DNA from: Geosiphon pyriformis
Taxonomy: Eukaryota > Glomeromycota > Glomeromycetes > Archaeosporales > Geosiphonaceae
Assembly: GCA_016748015.1 (NCBI GenBank)
Contig: JAAOMT010000603.1
Span: 288,373 to 352,372, forward strand
Direction of reading: 5' to 3'
Length of the DNA: 64,000 bases
The notes beneath the pieces were generated by a model, which saw only the letters and a program-made list of their open reading frames with translations, made no database searches and was not told where the DNA came from. Below are positions 24,078 to 35,700 of this stretch, piece by piece. How positions within the stretch are numbered: the stretch's first letter is position 1; the number at the start of each line of letters is the position of its first letter. Both the position numbers and the translations under genes were made by a program.

Positions 24078-25064
24078 TCATTGTTTTTCTTTCAATGTGC
24101 TAAGCAAAGTGTAGACTTTTTGTTGTAGTGTTTCCTGAAAATTGTTTTTATTGATTGGTTGTGCTGGGTATGTTTCCACTGTGAAACTAATTGGTAATAT
24201 TGCTGTCCTTTCATAAGTTAAATCAAATGGTGTGTGTTTTGTGGTATCTTGTTTTAGTGTTCTATATGCTAGTAACACTTATAGAATAAAGATATCCCAC
24301 TTTTGCTCAAAATCGGTTGAGACTTTGGCTAATGACTCACACAATGTTCTGTTAAAATGTTCTACAAGTCCATTTGTTTGTGGATGGTAGGGTGAAAACA
24401 GAGGCCTTTTGACATTGAGTTGTTCACAAATTTCTTGTATCAGGTTGTTCACAAAGTGTGTTTTTTGATTAGATAAAAGTTTTATTGGGCATTCATGTCT
24501 ACAAATAATGTCTTCGTAGATGAAGTTTGCTACTGATTTCACATCTGCTCATTGAATGGCTCTGGCTTCAGGCCATTTAGTAAGATAGTCTATAGCTACT
24601 GCAATATAACGGTTTCCTTGAGTGGTAATAGATAGTGGTCTGACTAAATCGATACCAACTCAGTCGAAGAGTTGTCCAACTTTGATTGGATTTAATGGTT
24701 CAGTAGAGTGTGTTCCTCCTCTTCTTTGACAATTATCACAAGATTCAACATATTCATGAATGTCTTTTTTCATTTGAGGCCAAAAGTAGTATTCTAGTGT
24801 TTTTTGGGTGGTGCTGTCTTTTCCGAAGTGTGCTGATGAAGAATCTGAGTGCATGTTGTATAATATAGTCTCTTTTTCCTGTTCTTGTATTAATCTGAGT
24901 AGTTTGTCTGGGTTTTTGAAATTTCGATGATAAATAATGTTGTTGTGTAGAAAATATTGTTTGGCTTGTTGTTGTAGTCGATGTTTTTCATCTGGAGACC
25001 AATCTGTTGAGATTGTTAATGTTTCCAAATATTGTTTGAGATTGTTGTAGTTTTCCAAATTCAT
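24078..25064 (-). pseudogene. gypsy integrase (decayed)
   Basis: The zinc-binding N-terminal module ends CDNCQRRGG near 24720. The core contains DYLTKWPEA, LLSNQKTHFVN and NGLVEHFNRTL. The second catalytic Asp, normally in a SDQGTHF-like block, reads Asn, and stops split the frame near 24543, 24279 and 24640. Upstream YFWPQMKKDIHEYV is the usual pre-zinc helix. Function: strand transfer of the cDNA; inactive here. Confidence 0.85.
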
Positions 25065-25153
25065 TGTTTGTTGGCTGTTTTGGTTGATTAAGTTGAGTGT
25101 TGGTTTTTGTGTTTTCTAATCTTGTCTTATTCTGGAGAGACAGTCAACATTGG

Positions 25154-25173
25154 NNNNNNNNNNNNNNNNNNNN
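25154..25173. other. assembly gap (20 N)
   Basis: Twenty unknown bases between the RNase H and integrase regions of the gypsy element. The true length is not known. Confidence 0.98.
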
Positions 25174-26160
25174 GCTGCTGTTTCCAATTCAGTGGCAGGA
25201 TAATTTTTTTCAGTTGGTTTTAATGTTCTGCTAGCATAAGCAATTACTTGCTCATTTCCATTGTCATCCAATTGTAATAGGATAGCACCAAAGGCAGTAT
25301 AAGAGACATCTGTTGCTAATCGGAATTAGTTGCCGAAATCTGGGTAGGCAAAAATTGGAGCTGTTATTAGTTTTTCTTTGAGAATTTCAAATGCATTTTG
25401 ACATTCAGCAGTCCATTTGTATTTGACGTTTTTGGTGGTAAGCTGGTTGAGAGGTTTTGCGATTTCTGAGAATCCTATGATAAACTTTTGATAGTAGGAA
25501 GCTAACCCTATGAATCTTCTTAGTTCTGTAGTGTTTCGAAGAATTTTGAAGTTTTTGACAGCACTGATTTTTCCAGGGTCTGGTTTGATTCCATCTTTAC
25601 TAACAATATGACCAAGGAAGGCCAAGCTTGTTTTTTCAAAGTAGCATTTTTCGATGTTGAGTTTTAGTCTTGTTTTTTGTAATCGTTGAAAAACTTTTTG
25701 CAGGTGTTTTAAGTGTAATTTGAATAATGAAGAATAAACATCAGTATCGTCAAGATAAATAACTACTGACTTCCAGAGGAGCCCTTAGTACACAATATTC
25801 ATTAATCTCTGAAACGTTGTTGGTGTATTGCATAATCTAAAGAGCATTACATTGAACTCGTAATTTCTGCCTTGGGTGGTGAATGCTGTTTTGGGGTGAT
25901 CTTTGGGATCCATAGCAACTTGCCAGTAACTGCTTTCTAAATTTAGTGTTAAAAAGTATTTGGATTTTCCAAGGGCATCTAACATGTCATCAATTTGGGG
26001 AAGAGGGTAGGCATCTCCAATTGTTATACTGTTGAGTTGTCAATAGTCAACACAAAATCGTATCTTTCCATTTTTCTTTTTAACTAGCACTACAAGTGAA
26101 GCCCAAGGACTCATGGAGAGTTGGATGAGCTCATTATTAAGCATTTGTTGTACTTCTTCT
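25174..26160 (-). pseudogene. gypsy reverse transcriptase / RNase H (decayed)
   Basis: The RT fingers and palm are readable across stops: LVVLVKKKNGKIRFCVDYRQLN, then LNLESSYWQVAM, the catalytic YLDD near 25760, and LGHIVSKDGI. The connection/RNase H start PLNQLTTKNVKYKW follows. Frames break at 25985, 25785 and 25626, mostly by TAG/TGA in place of Trp or Gln codons. The gap at 25154 removes part of RNase H. Confidence 0.88.
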
Positions 26161-26749
26161 CAGATAAATTGGTGGCTTTCTGGAGCAACTCGATATGCTT
26201 GTTGTCTTCTTGGTTTGGCATCTCCTGTATAAATTTGGTGTTGGACCAAATTGGTTTTTCCTAAGTCATTGTTGTTTTCAGCAAAGATATCAGCAAATTC
26301 TGTAATTAGTTTTTTGAGCTGGCTCCATTGTTGTGGTTCAAGTTGTCCCATGTTAATTTGAGATAGTTTTTCCATGACAACATGGTAGTTTTCAGAGCTA
26401 GGGTTTGAGTTGATTTTTGATAGTAAATGTCCAATGATTTCCAAAAAATTGGGAACTGTCTGGAGTAGTTTTTGTTGAAAGATGTTACTGTGAATGACTC
26501 CAATTTCTAAGTTATTTAATAGAATTATGAGGTAATTGTTGAGATTGTAAAAAGTAACTCGGACTTTTTTTGTTCCTTCTGGAATATAAATGTTTGGGAT
26601 TGAAATATTATGTTCCAAGCAGACTTGTTCATTGGACTCAAAAATTTGTTGTGTGGTTGTTGGCTTTGGGCAGGTGTAGATTTCTGGATGTTCTCCAAAG
26701 GGTAAAATGGTAATTGGTTGTGGAAGTCTGAGAATCTGGTGGAATTCAT
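26160..26749 (-). pseudogene. gypsy pol segment between dUTPase and RT
   Basis: Open stretch continuing from motif 5 of dUTPase (FIVPVNIAL...) to QHQIYTGDAKPRRQQAYRV, which is the standard lead-in to a gypsy RT. No further domain is recognised. It contains a probable protease-RT linker. Confidence 0.6.
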
Positions 26750-27404
26750 TCTGTGTGTTAAGAGCTATATTAACTGGAACTATGAATCGTCCAGTTGAAC
26801 CAAAACCTTGGGTTCCTCTATCACTTTTTCCTAATTGTTCTCTTTGATTGACTAGTTGCAAACCCGAAATGTTGATTAAGAGTAGGTAAATAGCTTAAGC
26901 AATTTTTTCAGCATGGTCGATCTTGAATGATTTGTTAGTTTCATTTTGAAGCATCACTGTAATGTCTTCCATATATCCAGCATTAATTATTTCTCCTCTG
27001 ACATTGATTCTTTTGCTTGCCAAAAAGGACTGGGAGGCGATTTGAACCATTGCTCTTGGTGGAATTTTGAGTGCAATTTTGAGGTTAAATTTTGTGAGAG
27101 ATTTGGGTTTGAGAACAAGAGTATTCTTGTCTGGATATCTTAGATCATATCCAGCATCAATTTCATGTGCTTTTTCAGGTTTTATTCCTTGTCCATTGTT
27201 GTTAAAGTATTTGAGTTGTAAGGCAGGCTGACTTTTGATAAGATAGATGGGTGTTGTTTCAATTTCTTCTGTTGCTTCAGGTTCTCCAAATTTAATTTCG
27301 TTTTTATCATTTTCACTGGGTAGGAGAATGCTAAGAGCATAGCATTCAGGGCACCATTGCTCATTGCAGGGCATTATGCATTCTTCACACAATTTAACAT
27401 TCAT
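26750..27404 (-). pseudogene. retroelement-encoded dUTPase (inactivated)
   Basis: Trimeric dUTPase domain embedded in pol upstream of RT. Motif 1 HEIDAGYDLRYP and motif 5 GFGSTGR (about 26800) are intact. Motif 2 reads QSFLASKR where RSSLASKG is usual, and motif 3 reads EIINAGYME where GIIDAGYTG is usual, so the catalytic Asp is Asn. Each change fits a single C-to-T or G-to-A step. A stop at 26895 separates the motifs. The enzyme would lower dUTP during reverse transcription. It is preceded by a CEECIMPCNEQWCPEC Cys cluster. Confidence 0.85.
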
Positions 27405-27422
27405 TTGCTCTAGCCGTTGAGC

Positions 27423-27960
27423 TTAAGCTTCTTTGGTTGGGTAAGTGTGACTGGCAATTTGGTAATATACTTCTATTTTATCTTTGTAGTTATATCCAGT
27501 GATTTCAAAGGTGTATGCAATGTATTCTGATTCTTTCATTTGACGAACATTTTCTTGAGTGGCTCCATTGATTAAAGCCATTGCTAAGTCGAAAATCATT
27601 TTGGCATCATAAGGGTAATGGTACAGTTTGTTGAGAGCACTGTTGTATGCTGCATCAAAGGGTGTTCCTCTTTTTACTTTTTCTGAAATTGATAAAGCAT
27701 ATTGGCAGGTCTGATTGCAGACTCCTCCTCTCATTGCTACATCAATCCAATTGCATTCTTCTGGCAGCATATCTCCACAAGTCAAACAAGGGGTGTTATC
27801 CCATTTTCCACTTCTTTTTATTAGATGGCCCCATTGTTCTTTATGGCAAGCCTTACAGTAATAACAAGTATGATTTTTATATTCTTCTTCAGGTGAAATA
27901 CAGGCTCCCATTGAGGAGAGTTTCTTGTGGCAGTCCTTGCATTTGAGTGGAATGTAAGAG
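27423..27960 (-). pseudogene. Cys-rich module of the gypsy polyprotein
   Basis: Several CxxC pairs (CKDCHKK, CYYCKACH, CLTCGD, then CNQTCQ) suggest zinc ribbons, followed by a helical segment and a stop at 27423 just ahead of the dUTPase part. I know comparable modules only from elements of this type in arbuscular mycorrhizal fungi. The function is unknown; nucleic-acid or capsid binding would be a guess. Confidence 0.6.
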
Positions 27961-28232
27961 TGTTGTTTTTATGGTTCTGGTTTTGAATAGGGGACATTCC
28001 ATCTGGTTGTTACTGGTTCTTCTGTTTCAAAAGAATTATTTGTTGAAAAGTACTGTTGTTCAGTTTCATCGGCCCAATTGAAGGTTGATCCAAGTGCCAT
28101 AAATGTTTTAATGATGGGCTTTTCTTCTTCTGGTTCGAATTCAAAAGCCGGGGCTTTTTCGGAGTGTTTGTTGAATGTACCACAAGTGGCAGGTACCTGG
28201 GCGTGTTGTCCTTGGTAGGAGATTGTTAACTT

Positions 28233-28505
28233 TTATGTCTCCCAATTCAGATTAGCATTGGCTTTTTGAAGCCAATCATTTCTGACAAGGGCTTGGTACT
28301 GGGGCATGTTTATTACAAGAACTTTGACTGGAATGGTGATTCCATCAAGAGTGAACAGAAAATTGTCAATTTCTCCTACTGGAGTCTTTTTTATGCCATC
28401 AGCAGTAATGATTACTGTTTGAGCTGGTTGGTCGACATCTCTCTTTAACTGTTGCATTAACTGGTAGGTAATAATGCTTCCAGCAGATCTACTGTCTAGG
28501 ATCAA
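28233..28505 (-). pseudogene. gypsy aspartic protease (inactivated)
   Basis: Retropepsin-like: LILDSRSAGSIITYQLM gives the active-site region where Asp-Ser/Thr-Gly is required; Gly reads Arg (AGA for GGA). The second half has VLVINMPQYQALVRNDWL, like the ILG-type flap region. The reading frame is -1 relative to the gag frame before it. Confidence 0.75.
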
Positions 28506-30610
28506 ATAAATTGTCTTCCTTCAACTTTTGCTTCAGTATACATAGCCGTGATTGCTTTTTGTTTATTGGCAGCTGCATTGCTAAGCAGGAATAGTGACTC
28601 ATTTGCTTCGAACTCAAAAGGAAATATTTCTGAAAAGTTGGTGTTTTCAGCAATTCTGGCTGGTGGGATTGTGGTGGGTGTATAGAAAGGGTTTTGTTGT
28701 TGTGCTGCAACTCTACCTTCCAAGAGTGCAGTATGGTAAAAATCCTGTTCTTCAGATATTGTAAGATAGCTAGGTTGAGTATAATAATGAGTGGGTCTTG
28801 ACTGAGCTGGATTTCAGGGAACTAATTGGTTGTTCGAATTGATTCTATTGTTGTTTACTTGGTATCAGTTTTGTGGTGTAAATTGATTTTGTGAGATTAA
28901 TCTTCGAGCAGGCACTTGATAATGTTGTGTGAGTGGTTGTTGGTATTGCTGTTGAATTGGCTGTGGGGCAGGCTGATAATAGTTACTTTAATATTGGGGT
29001 CTTGGTAGATAGTAAGCTGGTAGTGGTGGTTGATAATAAGATTGCTGTGGTGGAGGGTAACATTGATTACTCTTATTTTGTTGGTCTCATTGTAGCTTTC
29101 TGCAATCTTTTTTCCAGTGGCCAGGAATTCCACAGTAATGGCAATTCTGAGGCTGGTTATTAGAAAGTGGTGCAAAGTTATTTTGATTTCATCTTTGGGG
29201 TGGTTGATATCTTTGGGGTTGCTGTTGTTGTTGATTGGTAAAATAGTTTTCAACCTTCTTTGTGAGTTGGTCAATTTTTTCCTCAGCTGCTGAGCTGGTT
29301 TCTCCAATTGCCAAATTTACAAGTTTTGTGTGATTGGCCTCTTCCATGGCCATTTCATATCTTTTTGCATACTGTATGGCAGAGTTTAAATCTTTTGGCG
29401 CATGTGGGCAAATCTTTTTAATTAGTTTATCTTTTAGACCAGTGATAAATTAATCCAAAATTTGAGCATCGGAATAATAATCATTTGTTTCAAGTTGGCA
29501 AATTTGTCTGAAAAGTTTGTTGAATTTCTCAATATAAGTTATAACAGATTCGGAGGATTCTTGTTTAATATTGTGAAACTGATTTCAAAGGGTGATGAAG
29601 ATATTATTGTCGGTAAACTGTTCAAGGAAGGCTGCTTTGAAAGCATCCCAATTATTAAATGAAGTGGCTAAGTTTTCAAACCATTCTCCTGCTGTTTCTT
29701 TGAGAAAGTAGGGAATTGTTCTTAAAATTCTGGTAGCATTCTATCCATTTGTATCTCCAGCTTTAGTAACTTGGTCGAGCCATTCTTGGAGACTGGTCTT
29801 AATGTCTTCTTTATTAAATTCAGGGATTTTTGCAATGTATGCTGTCATTTTGTTTTCTTCATTCTCACTGTCTATTGATTCTTCTTCAGTTATTTCAGAG
29901 TCATTTTCTTCGTTTGCTGCTGTCTCAGAGTGTTCACTTTGATTTTCAGCTAGAAAATCAAGAAGATTGGAACTAGTTTGAAGGGGTTCTTGCTGTCTGG
30001 TGGGACTTCTGAGTGATGTAAAATTTTTTGGTCTCACAAATCAATTCAAGAGTAAATTAGGTGTTTGTGCTTGTGCAAGTGAAGCTGGAAAAGGTGTAAT
30101 GGTGAGTGGAAGTTTTGAACTGGTTCTTTGTTCAGGTGTTTGTAAGTGTTTGGCAGTTGTTTTTGGTAGTATTGGAGTATTTGGGGTGGTTTTTGAGTAT
30201 TGCTTCAATTTGTGTTTGCCTTTGTTGCTTGTTTCTGTCTCTCATTCAAAATCAATGGAGTATTGAGACTGCACTAGATATGTTTCTTCACAGTACTTGA
30301 TAATGTTAAAATTAAATTCTTGAAAGTAAGTGGCAAGTGTTTCACTGTTAAGGTCTTCAGTTCCCAACTGTGAATAGTGTGCTAAATTGTTGTAAAGGTT
30401 GCTTCTAACTTTTGAGATATTGTAATTTCCAAAAAGATAATTGTTGATGCAGTTTTTAATGTATTGGTATACTGATTTCTTAACAACTTCAATTCCGTCT
30501 GGAATGTTGAATCTTTGCTTGCAATAGGTGTAAATTGATTGGTAATACTCTAGAGTTGTTGTATCTGATGTGGTCACCACTTTGAAGTTGTTTTGCTGTG
30601 TTGTTTCCAT
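28506..30610 (-). pseudogene. gypsy gag with CCHC zinc knuckle (decayed)
   Basis: An ATG at 30610 (METTQQNN) just inside the LTR starts a gag frame. An acidic Glu/Asp/Ser segment lies near 29850, and a capsid-like region runs 29350-29800. A zinc knuckle CHYCGIPGHWKKDC lies at about 29100-29140, followed by a Gln/Pro/Tyr-rich tail and an AQQQNPF block. Stops interrupt it at many places. Confidence 0.75.
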
Positions 30611-30624
30611 GGGAGAGCACCAAA
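30603..30624 (-). other. putative primer-binding site of gypsy element
   Basis: On the minus strand the internal region opens TTTGGTGCTCTCCC right after the 5' LTR. TGGTGC also opens the internal part of the second element at 38863. The CCA-complement TGG suits a tRNA primer; which tRNA cannot be told. Confidence 0.5.
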
Positions 30625-31613
30625 TGTTACTGGAGGTTTTTGGTCTCTTTTTTTGAATGTTGTTGATGTTGATTTGCTGTGAATTCACGTTTTCAGGAAG
30701 TAGTTGAACCTTCAGTAACTGAATTTATCTTCAAATTATCTCCTATAATTTGAACTGCTGGACTTATAAGTGGAATGGCCAATTCCATGCCAGTTGCTTT
30801 GTGTAGTTACGTTGTAGTAAACATCAACTCTTTCCCAGAAATTGCTCATCTGAAAGCTTATTAAAAATGTGTAGTTATTTTGCTGTGAAAGTCAACTCTT
30901 CTACAGAAATCTTGTCCGTAGGCTACCCTAATGATTGTAATAAGAAATGAAATGAAAAATAAAAGAAATGAAAAAGAAAAAGTAAAACTGATGATTTATA
31001 GAAGTCATTTTGGATTCAGGCCTAGAAGTGCTTTAACAGTTTACTGAAATTGGTAGCTAGTCAATTTTAAACTGTTAGTAAGAATTGGTTAATTTCAAAA
31101 GAAATAATTTAAGAATTTTGCTTTTCGAATTATTTGATATTTATTTGTCTTTTGGGTATAAAAGATTATTCTACTTGTTTTAAATCTGAAGTAAAATATA
31201 TTTTCTCGAAGAGAAAAGCTCTTCTTTTATACAACTTGTTGTAACACTATTATATGAATTCGAACTTTGCTATTTTCTATAATTTCACTGAACTAAAGAT
31301 ACATTTCGGCAAACTACAAGTTATTTCTGCAAACTATTAAATATTTCGGCAAACTATCAATTATTTCGGCAAATTTCTTACAAATTTTGGTGAACTTTTT
31401 AAATGTTACATAGTTCAGGGTATTGCATGATTGATCATTGCAATTAGGTTGCATTTGTGTTATGTACAAATTGGGTTATTAATTAAATGATAATTTCAGA
31501 TATTTTACTAATATAATAAGTAATAATTTGAAATGATAATATACGCTAATTAATGATAAGATTTATAAGGATAATTTTATGCTAAACAATATCTCTAATT
31601 TTGTCTGGTAACA
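30625..31613 (-). repeat. gypsy element 5' LTR
   Basis: 989 bp, partner of 21880-22868. It has the same TTTCGGCAAACTA-like units at about 31303-31400. Confidence 0.92.
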
Positions 31614-31617
31614 CCAG

Positions 31618-32990
31618 TAAATGGTAATACAAAGCTTTCATGAAATATGTGCGTGCATCAGCTGAGGGTTTGCTGGTAAAACCAGTAGCCATATTTAAGT
31701 CAGAATGCCACACCAATGATAAGCAACACCAATCAATCTTCAATAGCAAACTGCCAGCCAAAAACTTAGAACCAGAATCAACCTCCCAGTATGTATAACA
31801 AACTGAACAATAAATGTTATAGACAAAATGTCTAGAATTGCCAAAAACAATACTACCATTAGCAATCAAGAAATGCTCATCCAGGTGAGGAGGAAAATAC
31901 CAATTAGAAAGAGAAGCGGCACCAGTGAGTGTGTTAGCACACTCATTCCCTGAAATGCCAGAGTGACCTTTTATCTTATGCCAACTAACTCTCAAATTCT
32001 TACCATAAATAACATTGACTATATAATGATGCTTGACCCAACATTAATTACAAAAGTCAGAACACACCAACCCCAATTCCAACTTACAAGCATCTAAAGC
32101 AGATTGACTATCTGAAAACAGTTAAACAGAGCTCAATAAGAAGACACACTCCAGAGCCAGTGCAATAGCCTGCAATTTCACCAATGTAGATGACATTAAA
32201 CTCAACACACAAACTCCCAAACCCAAACCAATGTCCTCAAAATAAGTGGCAGCACCAGTTCTATAGCTGGCTGTGCTCAAATTACTAAGAGACCCATCCA
32301 TGTATACTAACAAGCTACTAGTACCAGCCTATGAGAGACAATCACAAACAGACACAAAATTACTAGATTCAAGAATGTTCAAAAATCCAATATCATGTAA
32401 TACTAAGAGGAAAGTAGGAGAGAAACTCATACTATTGAAAAATACAACAGAAAGCTTGAACCACTTAGAAACGGGACCACAGAGGTCTAATCTTTTTAAA
32501 CACTTGAAAGTATACCAATTAAATACAGCACCATAATGATCACAAAGTTGGTCAACAAAGGCAATATCATGCTACTGAAAAGAAGAAAAAAATCTGAGAA
32601 ATCTTGACTCATCCAGAACAGCAGACATCAGAACCCCATCATGGAATCGGAAAGAAATGGCCAAAGAGCCACCCATAAATAAATTGTAATCAAGAAGAAT
32701 ATGAACCATGCCTGCCAAGAAATTATTAGAAGTACTGACACAAATATGGACAAAAGAATTCAGTAGATAGACAGGATTCTAACACAAAACTTGCAGGTTA
32801 TGAGACCTGTGAGAAAACAAGTGACCCACAACACTACCAGAGTTCACAAAACTAACAAGGGAAACAACTTTACTTTCAGACTGAACTTGGAAGAAAGGTT
32901 TTAAACCATAAAAAGAAGGATTATGAATTGTATCACTAGAAAAATCAAGTGGTAGACCGGATTTAAGCTTTAAAACTTTGCTAATAAGAG
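31618..32990 (-). pseudogene. LINE ORF2: RNase H and flanking domains (decayed)
   Basis: The minus frame shows VYMDGSLSNL (first RNase H acidic block) near 32300, LQAIALALE (Glu helix) near 32170 and IKGHSGISGNECANTL (His and Asp/Asn blocks) near 31960. A connection region lies between RT and RNase H (32530-32990). Several stops occur. Confidence 0.8.
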
Positions 32991-32994
32991 CATC

Positions 32995-34260
32995 CTATTT
33001 GTTGCACACTCCAACAGGAACAAAACTAAACTGCATTCTATAGCTAACAATAGGATAAAAAACTGCCAACACCAGATATAAGAGCTGTTTATCTGAGACA
33101 GCCTTCCACAAAACCAGATTGGTAAAAAAACAAATATCTGAATTTGCCTTAGCCAAACTAGGCTTCGAAAGACCCTCAATTGAAAAAAAAACACCTAAAT
33201 ACTGATGAGATTCACCCTTTTTGGCAATAGATATTGGTAAGCCATTAATATACAGAGAAAGATTGCTGATTCTGCTATTAATGGGAATGACCATTGTCTT
33301 GTCATTATTAATAGAAATGTTATTTATCCGAAAAAATTCACCAGCAACATCAAGAATGTGTTGAGTGGCACTCTGACTGCTATCAACCCAAATAGTATTA
33401 TCAACAAAAGCACCAGCAGCAAAGAATGAAGAAAGTTCAGCCCAAGATTTGGCACTCTCATTTTTGAAAACAAAATAAGAATTCAATTTATACTCATATA
33501 CACACTCCTGACACTTGATTTTACATAACAGCAGATCATAAAATATGTGCCACAAAAGGAAAGAAAACATCTCTTTCTGGTCCAAACTATCATGTACCCA
33601 ATAACTATCCATCAAACCAAAATCTGTCATAATGCAATTGGTATGACCTTTGTGAATACTACTGAAGAAACAAATGAACTTGCTGTACATCTTAATCCTA
33701 ACTAAACTCTTTTCAAGATGCTCCCAGCCAACTAAATTGTATGTTTTCCTCATATTCTGTAAAACCATCCAAAGTTCCCAATTTTTTTCCAAAGCATCCT
33801 CAATAACCAAGCCAATAGCAAAAATGGGAGACTGAGTTGTTGTACCTTTCAGAACCAAAAAATTGTCCCCATGAAGAATGTCAAAAGTGCTGCATGCCAA
33901 AGAAATCTTATCAAAGAGAATTTTGGAGAAAATTTTACAAGCCATCTCAATTAAAGCAATAGATTGAGTATTTGTAAGAACACCCTCCCAATCATATGGT
34001 TTGGAAATCATTGAAACCCAAGCTTCTTTCCAAGAACTAGGCACAGATTTGCCAGACAAACAAAAGTTCAAAAGCACCAAAAGCATATCCAAAACTGCTC
34101 TATCACAATGTTTCCAAAGTTTATTTGATATACCCAAGAGACCAGCAGCTTTGCCATCAGACAGAAAAGAAATCACCCCAAACAATTCATTAAACTCAAT
34201 TGAACACATAACATCAGAAAAGACTTCATCAAAAACATACTCCAAAGATTAATATTAATA
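32995..34260 (-). pseudogene. LINE ORF2 reverse transcriptase (decayed)
   Basis: An open 416-codon stretch. It contains SDGKAAGLLGISNKLWKH, AWVSMISKPYDWEG, TTTQSPIFAIG, and the palm AFVDNTIWVD where FxDD is required: the second Asp reads Asn (AAT for GAT). SIAKKGESHQYLGVFFS is the thumb lead-in. Despite the long frame it is probably inactive because of this palm change. Confidence 0.85.
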
Positions 34261-35700
34261 ACCCCAATCACCAGAAACATTATCAACCATGCGATGCTTT
34301 CTAGTCCAATCCTCTATGATAATATCCACCTTAGATTTAACCAAATTAGATTTTAGGATAAGTTTATCTTCAATAACCAGATGATTGAAAACTATTTTGC
34401 AAAATGGGTGCTCCAGCACACTCCTGATTGTATGACTCTTATTCACCTTAAAGCTCTCCATTCTCTTATCTATAGCAGCTCTAATGGTTGCCTCTTTAGC
34501 CCTCAAAGATTTGGCAAGTTTGGATGTACAAAAACCTTTCTAGTACTACAAAGAGCAGAATGAATGTGACCAGAGCCTGCACCAGAATCCACAACATTTT
34601 GAATGATTGAAGCCTCAACATTGTCCAAAAAAACTCAGCACTTCATGAAAGAATCAAAATTTGCAACATTCTTTTCACATGAAGCCTTAGTAATTTTAGA
34701 AACCAAAAGTTCCAATTTGTGATATCTTGAAGACTCCTTGGTGAAGACATTATTGAAGCCCTTAAACCATCTTTTCTTGAACATTTTATTAGCCAAGAGA
34801 ACCAATATTTTGTGAACAACATCCCACATCATATCCAGATCCGAAAACCTCACAGCTGTGGCAAACTCATCTAAGAACATCAATGCATTGGCCAATGTAG
34901 CATTACCAAAATCTTTCCATTTAGCTCTATCAGCACTCTTAAAATCAAACTTCCAACAATCTCTATTTGCTTGCTTGTGAAAAGAGTTTAACTACATATC
35001 CAAAAGTTCACCCAAATCTACAGACATAGACACAGCCTGATGGTCAGTATCAAAAAATTCCCCAAAGTCAAACACATTTTGACCCACCACAGCATTGACC
35101 AAGTTTGAAGAGATAAACAAAAAATTGATTATCTTAGCCACACCATGAGAGTTAGCCCACATTGGTGTCTTTACATGAAAACTTCTACTTAAGGAATTGA
35201 CTAAACCAAAATCCAGACACTTTTTGAAACTAGCATACTTACAAGAGCTATTTTCATTGAAGTTGCTACTTAGAACTACAAAAGAGGACTTATTTATGGC
35301 TTTAGCAATCATAGAATTAATATCACCAGCTTGAGAAAACCGAGCCACCAAAAAAACACCAGCATAGAGCCCCAGAATTAAAACAGAAAGTTTATTTTTG
35401 AAAAGTAATTTAAGAGAGATGAGCCGACCAGGAACTTCAGAAACTTTACACACATGTTTTGCCAAAGAAACATTCATGATAATCACAACACCAGAACCCA
35501 AATAGCCAGAGTTCAGACCAAAAGTGAAAACTCAAACACCATTAAACTTATTCATGATTCATAGGCAAATTTTACTCTTCAACTTAGTCTCAGTAACCAC
35601 AATAATCAAATTGTTTTGTTCCTTATGCCAACAAATTATATCATCTTATTTTGCAGGATTGTTCATGCTTCTAACATTACATGTGGCAACCTTCCAAACT
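34260..35700 (-). pseudogene. LINE endonuclease and linker (decayed)
   Basis: AP-endonuclease-like fold: VATCNVRSMNNP at about 35680, VTETKLKSK (metal-binding Glu), GYLGSGVVIIM, SSNFNENSSCKY (normally a GDFNE-like block), and FFDTDHQAV (terminal Asp-His). Stops occur at several Trp/Gln sites. The linker 34260-34990 is helical, with no domain recognised. Confidence 0.8.

Larger units (their letters stand above)
21880..31613 (-). mobile_element. Ty3/gypsy LTR retrotransposon with dUTPase
   Basis: Complete but decayed element, read on the minus strand. The LTRs are both 989 bp, start TGTTAC and end GTAACA. Order from 5' to 3': LTR, primer-binding site, gag, protease, Cys-rich module, dUTPase, RT/RNase H, integrase, polypurine tract, LTR. 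The pol order with integrase after RT is that of Ty3/gypsy. Many in-frame stops, and transition changes at catalytic positions, show that it is dead. It sits inside the LINE. The flanks CTGG (21876-21879) and CCAG (31614-31617) are not a perfect duplication. A 20-bp gap lies at 25154. Confidence 0.9.

Noticed and set aside
28933-29163. Plus-strand Val-rich frame in the gypsy element
   Set aside because: Reverse reading of the Gln/Pro-rich gag tail and zinc knuckle.
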